Assembly: GCF_009604385.1 (NCBI RefSeq)
Contig: NZ_WEGJ01000030.1
Coordinates: 21,256-85,255 of the forward strand
Reading direction: 5' to 3'
Length of the DNA stretch: 64,000 bases
Source of the DNA: Streptomyces smaragdinus
GTDB lineage: Bacteria > Actinomycetota > Actinomycetes > Streptomycetales > Streptomycetaceae
This document shows positions 51,568 to 60,392 of the stretch, in pieces; positions within the stretch are counted from its first letter, which is position 1; every line of letters starts with the position of its first letter. Both the position numbers and the translations under genes were made by a program. The notes beneath the pieces were generated by a model. That model was not told the origin of the DNA. It saw only the letters and a list, made by a program, of their open reading frames with translations, and did no database searches.

Positions 51568-52203
51568 ATGCTGAACGAGGACCGGGGGGTCAGACCGGAC
51601 CCCGCCCGGCCGGGAGAGGTCCACCGGCTGCGCGGTGCCTGGACCCAGGGGCCAGACGCGACGGACACCGCGATCCAGCGGCTGCGCCGGTTCCGGGCGG
51701 CGTGGGCGCTGATGGAGGCGCGGCAGGAGGCGGCGGAGCCGGTGATCTCCGTCTGGGCCGGGGACGAGCCCCCGCAGCTCACCTACCAGGACGCCCTGAC
51801 CGCCGACTTCGAGGTCCTGACCGCCGCCGCCGAGTCCTGGCGCAACGGCCCGCCGAGCGGCCACCGGATCGCCCGGGCGCTCGAGGCGGGCCACCGGGCG
51901 CTGACCGAGGCGCAGACGGCGCTGCTGGCGCTGGTACGGGAGACCGAGGGCGGCGAGGTGCTGATCGACGACGAGGGGCGGGCGCACTACCGCTGGCGCG
52001 AGGACGACGTGGCGCGGCTGGCGGTCAACTCCGGCTACCCGAGCGTGATCGCGGAGGTCGAACGGCGCTGGACCCTGGCGGTCGAGCGCGCCGTCGGGGT
52101 GGTGCGGCGGGCGGACGAGGACCTCAGCGACGCGCTGCGGGACCTGCCGGCGCGCCGCCCGCAGCCGGAGCCGGAGGGCGGCTTCGGCGCGTTCTTCTGG
52201 TAG
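51568..52203 (+). CDS. Protein of unknown function (211 aa)
   Basis: Helical, soluble, acidic/Arg-rich (TAIQRLRRFRAAWALMEARQ; AHYRWREDDVARLAVNSG). No family recognised. ATG 51568 is 65 bases after the previous stop; convergent with the MerR gene. Confidence 0.65.
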   Translation: MLNEDRGVRPDPARPGEVHRLRGAWTQGPDATDTAIQRLRRFRAAWALMEARQEAAEPVISVWAGDEPPQLTYQDALTADFEVLTAAAESWRNGPPSGHRIARALEAGHRALTEAQTALLALVRETEGGEVLIDDEGRAHYRWREDDVARLAVNSGYPSVIAEVERRWTLAVERAVGVVRRADEDLSDALRDLPARRPQPEPEGGFGAFFW

Positions 52204-52213
52204 CCAGGGCGAG

Positions 52214-52963
52214 CTACGACGCGGGCCCCCGCTGCCACTCCTCCAGCTCGGCCCGTACCCGCCGGTCCATCGCCATCGAGACCTCCGCCTCCAGCACGGC
52301 CTTGGACATCGGCCGCAGCCGCTCCACCGTCTCGACGATCTCCGTCAGCTGCTCGGGCCGGATGTCGGCGGCGTCCGCGTTCAGCACCTCGTCCAGCAGA
52401 TGCTCGCGGATCAGCCCCGTGAAGACCTCCGCCAGCGCGTCCGCGTGCCGCCGCACCTCCCGCCCCGCCGCGAGCACGGCCGCGAGGGGGATGCCCTCCC
52501 GGACCAGCGCCGCGGACACGTCCAGCAGCCGTCGGCTGGCGTGCACGAACTCCTCGCCGTCCACCGCGACATACCCGATGTCCAGCGACTCCGCGAGGTT
52601 CTCGGGGCTGACCTCGGTGCTCCCGTAGTAATCGGCGAGCTGCGAAGGCGACAGCCGCACCGGCGTCTCCTCGGAGAACGGCCGCACGATCGCCGCCTCG
52701 AACCCCAGCAGCTCCGCCGCCCCCCGCACATCGCGCCCCGACTCGAACGCCGTGATCAGCTCCGCGATCCCGCCGAGGGTGTGCCCGCGCTCCAGCAGCG
52801 CGGCGATGGTCCGCAGCCGGGCCAGATGCTCCTCGCCGTACCAAGCGATCCGGCCCTCCTTGCGCGGCGGCTGCAGCAGCTTGCGCTCGCGGTAGAACCG
52901 CACGGTGCGGACGGGCACGCCGGCGGCCTCCGCGAGCTCCGCCACCCGGTATTCCTGGCCCAT
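52214..52963 (-). CDS. MerR-family transcriptional regulator
   Basis: 249 residues from ATG 52963. N-terminal MerR helix-turn-helix (YRVAELAEAAGVPVRTVRFY, RERKLLQPPRKEGRIAWYGE) and the following LARLRTIAALLERGHTLGGI; the long C-terminal part is an effector-binding domain without the metal cysteines. Divergent from the FMO-hydrolase-SDR operon (starts 53130), whose expression it probably controls. Confidence 0.88.
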   Translation of the reverse strand: MGQEYRVAELAEAAGVPVRTVRFYRERKLLQPPRKEGRIAWYGEEHLARLRTIAALLERGHTLGGIAELITAFESGRDVRGAAELLGFEAAIVRPFSEETPVRLSPSQLADYYGSTEVSPENLAESLDIGYVAVDGEEFVHASRRLLDVSAALVREGIPLAAVLAAGREVRRHADALAEVFTGLIREHLLDEVLNADAADIRPEQLTEIVETVERLRPMSKAVLEAEVSMAMDRRVRAELEEWQRGPAS

Positions 52964-53129
52964 GCGCCCCCGCGCCTCCCTCCGGTGAACCCCTCGTAGC
53001 CTACGTGCGTCCGAACTCGACGCCCCCAACCCCTACCCATGAGTAAACGAAAGCCCTACCCTCCAATCATGCCAGTGATTGCTGGCACGGTCGGCGGGAT
53101 TGCAGGAGCCAGCAGAGGGAGCGTGCGGC

Positions 53130-54638
53130 ATGACCGGTACAAAGCGGGAGCACGTACGGGTGGCAGTGGTCGGCGCGGGGTTCGGCGGTCTGGGGGCCGC
53201 CGTCAAGCTGCGCCGCGAGGGCATCACGGACTTCGTCGTCCTGGAGCGGGCCAAGGCCCTGGGCGGCACCTGGCGCGACAACTCCTATCCGGGCTGCGCC
53301 TGCGACGTGCCCTCCCACCTGTACTCCTTCTCCTTCGCGCCCAACCCCGACTGGCCGCGCACCTTCTCCGGCCAGGAGCACATATGGGCCTACCTCGAGC
53401 GGGTCGCCGACACCTTCGGCCTGCGCCCGCATCTGCGCTTCGACCACGAGGTGCGCAGCATCCGCTGGGACGACGACGCCCTGCGCTGGGAGATAGAGAC
53501 GTCCCGCCAGGAGTTCACCGCGGACGTGGTCGTCGGCGCCACCGGCCCGCTCTCCGACCCCAAGATCCCTGACATACCGGGCATCGACACCTTCCCCGGT
53601 ACGGTCTTCCACTCCGCCCGGTGGGACCACGACGCCGACCTGACCGGCAAGCGCGTCGCCGTCATCGGCACTGGCGCCTCCGCCATCCAGATCGTCCCGA
53701 ACATCCAGCGCGACGCCGGCCGGCTCACCCTCTTCCAGCGCACGCCCCCCTGGGTCCTGCCGCGCATGGACCGCGAGATCACCTCGTTCGAGAAGAAGCT
53801 GCACGCCGCGATCCCCGCCACGACGAAGCTGCGCCGCGGCATCCTCTGGGGCATCCGCGAGCTCCAGGTCGGCGCCTTCACCAAGCACCCGAACCAGCTG
53901 GGCCTGATCGAGACCCTCGCCAAGCGCAACATCGCCCGCGCGATCAAGGACCCGCAACTGCGCCGCACGCTCACCCCCGACTACCGCATCGGCTGCAAGC
54001 GCATCCTGCTCTCGAACGACTACTATCCGGCCCTCGCGAAGCCCAACGTCGACGTCGTCGCGTCCGGCCTCAAGGAGATCCGCGGCACCACCCTCGTCGC
54101 CTCCGACGGTACGGAGACGGAGGCCGACGTCCTGATCTTCTCCACCGGCTTCCACGTCACCGACATGCCGTTCGCCGACCGCGTGAAGGGTCGCGACGGC
54201 ACCACCCTCGCCGAGGCGTGGAGCGGCGGGATGGAGTCCCTGCGCGGCTCCAGCGCGCACGGCTTCCCCAACTTCCTGACGGTCATCGGCCCCAACACCG
54301 GCCTGGGGAACAGCTCGATGATCCTCATGATCGAGTCCCAGCTGAACTACCTGGCCGACTTCATGCGTCAGCTCACGGCTCTCGGCAAGGGCACCGCCCT
54401 GGACGCCCGCCGCGAGGCCGTCGACGCCTGGACGGCCCGCGTCCAGCAGCGGATGAAGCGCACCGTCTGGAACGCCGGCGGCTGCACCAGCTATTACCTC
54501 GACGCCGCCGGCCGCAACACCACCATCTGGCCGGGCACCACCGCCGAGTTCCGCCGGGTGACCCGCCGCGTCGACCTCGCCGAGTACGAGGTGCTGCGCG
54601 CCGCCGCTCCCGACCAGCAGAAGGAGAACGTCCGTTGA
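53130..54638 (+). CDS. Baeyer-Villiger-type flavin monooxygenase
   Basis: 502 residues from ATG 53130 (GAGGGAG upstream). FAD site RVAVVGAGFGGLGAAVKL, NADP site RVAVIGTGASAIQI at about 180-193, and the fingerprint FPGTVFHSARW (FxGxxxHxxxW) at about 159-169, which marks Baeyer-Villiger enzymes. It inserts oxygen next to a ketone; with the hydrolase (lactone/ester cleavage) and SDR (alcohol/ketone) it forms a plausible degradation or detoxification route. TTGA overlap with the hydrolase gene. Confidence 0.92.
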   Translation: MTGTKREHVRVAVVGAGFGGLGAAVKLRREGITDFVVLERAKALGGTWRDNSYPGCACDVPSHLYSFSFAPNPDWPRTFSGQEHIWAYLERVADTFGLRPHLRFDHEVRSIRWDDDALRWEIETSRQEFTADVVVGATGPLSDPKIPDIPGIDTFPGTVFHSARWDHDADLTGKRVAVIGTGASAIQIVPNIQRDAGRLTLFQRTPPWVLPRMDREITSFEKKLHAAIPATTKLRRGILWGIRELQVGAFTKHPNQLGLIETLAKRNIARAIKDPQLRRTLTPDYRIGCKRILLSNDYYPALAKPNVDVVASGLKEIRGTTLVASDGTETEADVLIFSTGFHVTDMPFADRVKGRDGTTLAEAWSGGMESLRGSSAHGFPNFLTVIGPNTGLGNSSMILMIESQLNYLADFMRQLTALGKGTALDARREAVDAWTARVQQRMKRTVWNAGGCTSYYLDAAGRNTTIWPGTTAEFRRVTRRVDLAEYEVLRAAAPDQQKENVR

Positions 54639-55558
54639 GCCCCCGTACGCACGTGACCACGGGCCCCTTCGCGCCCCCCGCCCCCCGCCTCGAGCTCGAC
54701 GTGACGTCCGCCGACGGCGCGCGGCTGTACGCCGAGGTGCACGGTCCCGAGGACGCGCCGGCCGTGGTGCTGGCGCACGGCTGGACGTGTTCGACGGCGT
54801 TCTGGGCCGCCGTCGTCAAGGATCTGGCCGTGGACCACAAGGTGGTGGTCTACGACCAGCGCGGCCACGGCCGCAGCCCGGCGTCGGCGACCGGGTACTC
54901 CACCTCCCTGCTCGCCGACGACCTCGGTGCCGTACTGCAGGCGGCGCTGGGGCCGGGCGAGCGGGCGGTGCTCGCGGGACACTCCATGGGCGCGATGACG
55001 CTGATGGCCGCCGCCGACCGGCCGTACCTGCGGGAGCGGGCCGCCGCGCTGCTGCTCTGCTCGACGGGGGCGGCGAAACTCAAGCTGGAGTCACGGGTGT
55101 TCGCGGTGGGGCCGAAGGCGCTGCGGGGCTGGGCGCACCGGACGTTCCTGCACTCGCGGCTGCCGCTGGGGCCGGTCACGCCCGTCGGGAAGAAGCTGCT
55201 GCGGTACGCCACCATGGGCCCGGGCGCGCGGCCGGCGGAGATCGAGGCCTGCGCGTACATCGTGCACGCCTGTCCGCCGAAGGCGCGCGGGCGGTGGGGG
55301 CGGGTGCTGTCGGCCCTGGACCTGGAGGCCCAGGTGCGGCGGATCCCCGTACCGACCGCCGTGATCCAGGGGCTCGCCGACCGGCTGACGCCGGCGGTGC
55401 ACGGACGGCGGCTGGCCGCGGGGCTGCCCGACTGCCTGGGCGTCACGGAGCTGCCGGGGATGGGGCACATGACGCCGGTCGAGGCGCCCGACGCGGTGAG
55501 CGGGGCGATCCGGGGGCTGGTGAAGGGCCATCTGATGACGGAGGGGGAGCGCGCGTGA
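54635..55558 (+). CDS. Alpha/beta-hydrolase
   Basis: 307 residues from TTG 54635, which overlaps the monooxygenase stop and has AAGGAG 8 bases upstream. Oxyanion motif LAHGWTCST, nucleophile elbow AGHSMGAMTL (Ser about 112), acid near QGLADRLTP, and His in GMGHMTPVEAP. Expected to hydrolyse the ester or lactone made by the Baeyer-Villiger enzyme. GTGA overlap with the SDR gene. Confidence 0.88.
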   Translation: MSPRTHVTTGPFAPPAPRLELDVTSADGARLYAEVHGPEDAPAVVLAHGWTCSTAFWAAVVKDLAVDHKVVVYDQRGHGRSPASATGYSTSLLADDLGAVLQAALGPGERAVLAGHSMGAMTLMAAADRPYLRERAAALLLCSTGAAKLKLESRVFAVGPKALRGWAHRTFLHSRLPLGPVTPVGKKLLRYATMGPGARPAEIEACAYIVHACPPKARGRWGRVLSALDLEAQVRRIPVPTAVIQGLADRLTPAVHGRRLAAGLPDCLGVTELPGMGHMTPVEAPDAVSGAIRGLVKGHLMTEGERA

Positions 55559-56442
55559 GCGGCAAGAGGCTGGACGGAAAGGTCGCCGTCGTCACGGGCG
55601 CGGCGCGCGGGGTCGGGGCGCTGCTGGCGCGCAAGCTGGCGGCGCGCGGGGCGACGCTCGCGCTGGTGGGGCTGGAGCCGGAGGAGCTGAAGGGGGTCGC
55701 CGCGTCGCTGGGCGGCGAGGCCGCGTACTGGCACGCCGACGTCACCGACCACGAGGCGATGGGCCGGGTGGCGGCGGAGGTCGTCGAGCGGTTCGGCCGG
55801 GTGGACATCGTGGTGGCGAACGCCGGGGTGGCGACCGGTGGGCCGTTCGTGGACTCCGACGCCCGCAGCTTCGACCGGGTCATCGAGGTCAACCTGCTGG
55901 GGAGCGTCGCCACGGCCCGCGCGTTCGTCCCGGCGCTGGTGGAGAGCCGCGGCTATCTGCTGCAGATCGCCTCCCTCGCCGCGATCACCCCGGCGCCGAT
56001 GATGGCCGCGTACTGCGCCTCAAAGTCCGGCGTGGAGGCGTTCGCGCACTGTCTGCGCGGGGAGCTGTCGTATCAGGGCGTCGGCGTCGGCGTGGGCTAT
56101 CTGAGCTGGACGGACACCGACATGGTGCGCGGCGCGGACGCGGACGAGGTGATGCGCGAGCTGCGCGGGTCCCTGCCGTGGCCGTTGAACAAGACGTATT
56201 CGCTGGAGCCGGCGGTGGACCGCATCGTGCGGGGCATCGTGCGCCGCGCGCCGCACGTGTACGGCCAGTGGTGGCTGCGCGGCATGCAGGCGGTACGGGG
56301 TTCGCTGCCGGGGCTGATCGCGCTGGGCGGCGCCCGCGAGATGCGGAAGTTCGCCCCCCGGCTGGCGGCCGGGCGCGATGCGCGGCGCGGGCTGGTCGGG
56401 GCGGGCGGGGCCGCGGACGAGTCGGCGCGTACCGGGCGCTAG
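55555..56442 (+). CDS. Short-chain dehydrogenase/reductase
   Basis: 295 residues from GTG 55555. TGAARGVGALLARKL (NAD(P) site), VANAGVATGG, catalytic Ser in LQIASLAAITP and Tyr/Lys in MMAAYCASKSGVEAF. Long C-terminal segment after the Rossmann fold (WWLRGMQAVRGSLPGLIALG). Third gene of the operon. Similar in type to the SDR of the TetR-controlled operon at 31786. Confidence 0.9.
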   Translation: MSGKRLDGKVAVVTGAARGVGALLARKLAARGATLALVGLEPEELKGVAASLGGEAAYWHADVTDHEAMGRVAAEVVERFGRVDIVVANAGVATGGPFVDSDARSFDRVIEVNLLGSVATARAFVPALVESRGYLLQIASLAAITPAPMMAAYCASKSGVEAFAHCLRGELSYQGVGVGVGYLSWTDTDMVRGADADEVMRELRGSLPWPLNKTYSLEPAVDRIVRGIVRRAPHVYGQWWLRGMQAVRGSLPGLIALGGAREMRKFAPRLAAGRDARRGLVGAGGAADESARTGR

Positions 56443-56450
56443 GCACGGGT

Positions 56451-56486
56451 GAGGGGTGCGTACCGGAGCTCCGGTACGCACCCCTC
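56451..56486. terminator. Perfect 36-bp palindrome, bidirectional terminator
   Basis: Left half GAGGGGTGCGTACCGGAG (56451-56468) is followed directly by its exact reverse complement (56469-56486). It lies 8 bases after the SDR stop and 31 bases from the end of the convergent Gln-rich gene. With no loop it can form a cruciform or a tight terminator. Confidence 0.75.
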
Positions 56487-56517
56487 GATGCACAGTCGTG
56501 CGGGTCAAGCGGACGCG

Positions 56518-56742
56518 TCAGAAGCTGTCTTCGGCGTCATCCCAGGACTGCTGGCCCGGCTGCTGGCCCTTGCGCTGCTGCTCCTGCTGGCGACGCTGGT
56601 CCTGCTGCCGCTGCGGGTTCTGCGGGTTCTGCTGGCCCTGCTGCTGGCCCTGCTGACCCTGCTGGCGCTGCTGCTCCTGGCGCTGCTGCTCCTGGCCCTG
56701 CTGCTGGCGCTGCCGGTCCTGGGGGTTTTCTGCGATGCCCAT
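56518..56742 (-). CDS. Gln-rich low-complexity small protein (74 aa)
   Basis: Almost half of the residues are Gln, with Arg, Pro and Glu (RQQQGQEQQRQEQQRQQGQQ), ending in SWDDAEDSF. Intrinsically disordered. Start ATG 56742 has AGGAG upstream in AGTGACAAC context. Such small Gln-rich proteins occur in Streptomyces; function unknown. Confidence 0.6.
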   Translation of the reverse strand: MGIAENPQDRQRQQQGQEQQRQEQQRQQGQQGQQQGQQNPQNPQRQQDQRRQQEQQRKGQQPGQQSWDDAEDSF

Positions 56743-56838
56743 CTGTTGTCACTCCTAGTAGTGAGTCCGGTGGGGGCAGAATTAGATTTACATACGCCGC
56801 ATTCCTCCGCATTTCGATCAAATCGGCCGGGTGACGGC

Positions 56839-59800
56839 TCAATCCCGCGGCGGCAGCGGCGGCCGCCTCCGGTCCGGCACGTCGCTGTAGTCCGGGGGCA
56901 CCTTCGCCGGGTTCGCCGCCAGCAGCCGCAGCGCCGTGTCCACCGCCACCGCCAGCTCCGAGCAGCGCCCCTCCGCCCAGTCCACCGGCGTGCGGTCGGC
57001 CACGATGTCGGGCTCAACGCCCTTGTTCTCCACCGACCAGCCGTACTCGTAGAACCAGGCCGCGTTCATCGGCACGGTGATGACCGTCCCCTCGCCCAGC
57101 AGATGCCGCCCCGTCATCCCGACCACCCCGCCCCAGGTCCGCAGCCCCACCACCGGCCCCAGGCCCAGCCGTTTGAACGCCGCGATGATCATGTCGCCGT
57201 CGGACGAGGTCCCTTCGTCGCACAGGGCCACCAGCGGCCCGCGCGGCGCGATCGAGGTGTACGACACGGGCTCGGCGTTGCGCGTCAGGTCCCACCCGAG
57301 GATCGAGCGCGTCAGCTTCTCCAGCACCAACTCGCTGATGTGGCCGCCCGCGTTGCCCCGTACGTCGATGACCAGCGCCTCCCGGCTCATCTCCATCCGC
57401 AGGTCGCGGTTGAACTGCGCCCACCCCGACCCCACCATGTCCGGGATGTGGAGGTATCCGCAGCGCTCGTCGCTGAGTTCGCGCACCAGCGCCCGCCGGT
57501 TGGCCACCCAGTCCTGGTAGCGCAGCGGCCGGTCGTCGATCAGCGGCACCACCGCCACCCGCCGAGCCCGCCCCGTCTCCGGTACGCGGAAGGTGAGTTC
57601 GACCGTCGTACCGCCCGCGGCGGCCAGCAACGGGCCGGGCCCCAGCCGGTAGTCGATCCGCCGCCCGTCGATCTCGATCAGCACCATGCCCTCGCGCACG
57701 CCCTGCCCGGCGAGCGGTGACCGGGCCCGGTTGTCCGAGGACTCGCCCGGCAGGATCCGGGCGACGGCCCATTCCCCGTGCTGCGTACGGGAGTAGTTGA
57801 CCCCCAGGAACCCCAGCGGCCGCTGGTACGGCGACGGCCCCTCGTTGGAGCGCGCGGGCGTCACGTACGCGTGCGAGGTGCCCAGCTCGCCCAGCACCTC
57901 CCGCAGCAGGTCGGCGAACTCGTCGGGGGAGGCCACCTTGTCCAGCAGCGGCCGGTACTGGTCGAGCACCCCCGGCCAGTCGATGCCGCACATGTTGGGC
58001 TCCCAGTAGTAGGACCGGATGATCCGCCCCGCCTCCTCGAACGACTGCCGCCACTCCGCGATCGGATCCGCCTCGTGCATGATCCGCCGCAGGTCGATGT
58101 ACGTCGTGGTGTCGGCCTCCGCCCGCTCGGTCGCCGGGATCACCCGCAGCGTCCCCTCGTCCAGCACGACCAGCCGGCTGCCGTCACCGCTGGACCAGAT
58201 CGAGCTGACCAGCGACGTCAGCTCCGTCCGCTTGGCCTTGGCGATGTCGAAGTGCTCCAGCGTCGGATTGCCGGAGGTGTCGTACGGGTTGGCGAACGTC
58301 TCCCCGAGCGCTCCGGAGATCGGCCACCGCAGCCACACCAGCCCGCCGCCCGCGACCGGCGTGAGGGAGGAGTACTTCGACGCCGCCACCGGGAACGGCG
58401 TCACCCGGGCCTCCAGCCCCGCCGGCTCCACGTGCACCGTGCCGTCACCGCTCTCCGCCCCCGTCGGGTCCAGCCCGCCGGCCGCCGGCCGCCCCTCCGC
58501 CGACAGCGCGAACGGCGACGGCGTCGCGGACGACAGCGGCACCAGATACGGGCGGCTGCCCAGCGGGAACGACAGATCGCCGGTGTGCACGTCGTACACC
58601 GGGTCGAAGCCCCGCCAGGACAGGAACGCCAGATAGCGGCCGTCGCGGGTGAACACCGGCTGCTCGTCCTCGAAGCGCCCGTTCGTCACGTCGACGACCA
58701 GGTCGTCCGCCAGCCGCGCCAGCTTGATCCGGCGCAGCGAGCGGCCCAGCCCCGGATGCGCCCAGGTGATCCACTTGGAGTCCGGGGAGAAGGAGACGTC
58801 GCGCACCGGCCCGTTGTCCGAGCGGATGAGCTCGCGCGCGTGGGTCACGGGCTCCCCCCTCTCGTTCTTCTCCTCGCCCGGGCCCTCCTCCCCCTGCTCG
58901 ACCTCGTCGTGTTCCTTCTCCTCGTCCGCCGGGACATGGGTGAACGGCGACGGCCGGTCCGGCACCTTCACGATCAGCAGCCGTCCGTCGTGCGACGCCA
59001 CCGCGATCGTCGAGCCGTCCGGCGACGGCACCATCGCGTGTACGCGCCCCAGCTCGCCGCCCGCCATCCGCAGCGGCAGCCGTACGGTGCCGGCCTGCGG
59101 CAGGTCGGCGATCTCGATCGCGTCCTCCCCGTCCGCGTCCGTGATGTACGCGACCGACCCGGTCGTTCCCAGCGTCTGCGGCAGCCGGATCCGTACCCCC
59201 GGGGTGTGCGCGACGGTGCGCGCCGGGCCGTCGCGGTGGGTCAGCCAGTACAGCGCCCCGCGGACCTCCACCGCGCTCGCCCGCCCCGTGGCGTCGACGG
59301 CGAGGCCGCGGACGTTCGCCGCGGCGGACACCTGGTAGCGGCGCCGGCCGGCGCGCGGGGCGCCGAGGCGTACGGGCAGCCAGCGCGGCTCGCTGTCCGG
59401 GGTCAGCTCGTCGACCAGCCACAGCTCGCCGGCGCACTGGTAGATCACCCGGCGGCCGTCGGTGGACGCGGCGCGGGCGTAGAAGTCGGCGTGGTCGGTG
59501 TGCCGGCGCAGATCGCTGCCGTCCGGCTTGCAGGAGTAGAGGTTGCCGACGCCCTCGTGGTCGGAGAGGAACGCGATCCGCTCCCCGACGATCATGATGC
59601 TCTCGAGGTTCCCGCCCAGCTCCGCCAGCAGCCGCCGGCCGCCCAGGTACAGCCGCCCCATCGCCCCGCCGCGGTACCGCTTCCAGCCCGCCGGCTCGTG
59701 CGGCGGCTTCCCCGTGAGCAGCAGATGCTGCCGCTCGCCGTCCAGCGTGCCGACCGCGATGTCGTTCACCGGCCCCCACGGCAGCTTGCCCGCCATGCTC

Positions 59801-60222
59801 CCGTCCGCCGGCACCGTGTACGCCCACTGGAAGGACGCCAGCGGCTGGCTGAACGACGACACCGCCAGGATGTCCGTCCGCCCGTCCTCGTCCGGCGGCG
59901 ACCAGCCGCGCACCTTGGTGTCCGTGCCGCCCCAGTACGTCAGCCGCACCGCCTCGCCGCCGGTGACCGGCACCACGTACACCTCGGGGTCGAGGCTGCG
60001 CAGGCTGGTGAACGCGATCGTGCGGCCGTCCGGGCTGAAGCGGGGGTTGTCCACCCGGGTCCGGTCCACCGTCAGCCGCCAGGCGCGCTCCGGCACCTGG
60101 TCGCTGCCGACCAGCGGGGCCAGCCACAGATCGTCCTCGGTGGTGAAGCAGATCATGTCGCCGTGCAGATGCGGGGCACGAAGGTACCCGAAGGACGCGG
60201 AAGAATCACCCTGAACAGTCAC
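56839..60222 (-). CDS. Tricorn-type S41 protease
   Basis: 1127 residues from GTG 60222 (GYLRAPHLHGDMICFTTEDD at the start is the tricorn N-terminus). Two beta-propellers (about 10-320 and 330-690), then a C-terminal peptidase: GTSHAYVTP carries the active His, followed by a PDZ-like part (AGQGVREGMVLIEIDGRRI), VIDVRGNAGGHISELVLEKL and the active Ser in DEGTSSDGDMIIAAFK. Tricorn degrades peptides released by the proteasome. An acidic, Glu/Lys-rich insertion (about 436-470) is unusual. Divergent from the CbiM gene; the Nur-like box lies between them. Confidence 0.9.
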   Translation of the reverse strand: MTVQGDSSASFGYLRAPHLHGDMICFTTEDDLWLAPLVGSDQVPERAWRLTVDRTRVDNPRFSPDGRTIAFTSLRSLDPEVYVVPVTGGEAVRLTYWGGTDTKVRGWSPPDEDGRTDILAVSSFSQPLASFQWAYTVPADGSMAGKLPWGPVNDIAVGTLDGERQHLLLTGKPPHEPAGWKRYRGGAMGRLYLGGRRLLAELGGNLESIMIVGERIAFLSDHEGVGNLYSCKPDGSDLRRHTDHADFYARAASTDGRRVIYQCAGELWLVDELTPDSEPRWLPVRLGAPRAGRRRYQVSAAANVRGLAVDATGRASAVEVRGALYWLTHRDGPARTVAHTPGVRIRLPQTLGTTGSVAYITDADGEDAIEIADLPQAGTVRLPLRMAGGELGRVHAMVPSPDGSTIAVASHDGRLLIVKVPDRPSPFTHVPADEEKEHDEVEQGEEGPGEEKNERGEPVTHARELIRSDNGPVRDVSFSPDSKWITWAHPGLGRSLRRIKLARLADDLVVDVTNGRFEDEQPVFTRDGRYLAFLSWRGFDPVYDVHTGDLSFPLGSRPYLVPLSSATPSPFALSAEGRPAAGGLDPTGAESGDGTVHVEPAGLEARVTPFPVAASKYSSLTPVAGGGLVWLRWPISGALGETFANPYDTSGNPTLEHFDIAKAKRTELTSLVSSIWSSGDGSRLVVLDEGTLRVIPATERAEADTTTYIDLRRIMHEADPIAEWRQSFEEAGRIIRSYYWEPNMCGIDWPGVLDQYRPLLDKVASPDEFADLLREVLGELGTSHAYVTPARSNEGPSPYQRPLGFLGVNYSRTQHGEWAVARILPGESSDNRARSPLAGQGVREGMVLIEIDGRRIDYRLGPGPLLAAAGGTTVELTFRVPETGRARRVAVVPLIDDRPLRYQDWVANRRALVRELSDERCGYLHIPDMVGSGWAQFNRDLRMEMSREALVIDVRGNAGGHISELVLEKLTRSILGWDLTRNAEPVSYTSIAPRGPLVALCDEGTSSDGDMIIAAFKRLGLGPVVGLRTWGGVVGMTGRHLLGEGTVITVPMNAAWFYEYGWSVENKGVEPDIVADRTPVDWAEGRCSELAVAVDTALRLLAANPAKVPPDYSDVPDRRRPPLPPRD

Positions 60223-60326
60223 AATCCCCAGTTTTCGGGCGCCGTGGAGGCCCGGCAACTCGGATCGACGGGGGCGCACGCCAATCCGCCGCGCGCCCCG
60301 CTCCGAACCTCTTGCGTTAACGTCCT

Positions 60327-60347
60327 TATTGCGAGTCGTTCGCAATA
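60327..60347. promoter_or_regulatory. Nur-type box upstream of the CbiMN-Q-O operon
   Basis: TATTGCGA-N5-TCGCAATA is a perfect 8-base inverted repeat, 46 bases before the cbiM start. It fits the TTGC-N9-GCAA core of Streptomyces Nur (nickel Fur-family) sites. It suggests repression by nickel, so the transporter probably takes up nickel and not cobalt. It may also affect the divergent tricorn gene. Confidence 0.7.
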
Positions 60348-60392
60348 GAGGGATATCATCGGACCACCTGAAACACTTGGGAGGGGACCCGC

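Noticed and set aside
60260..60392. Cobalamin riboswitch before the CbiM gene
   Set aside because: The leader is only about 45 bases after the palindrome and has no B12-box-like sequence; a protein-bound operator explains it better.
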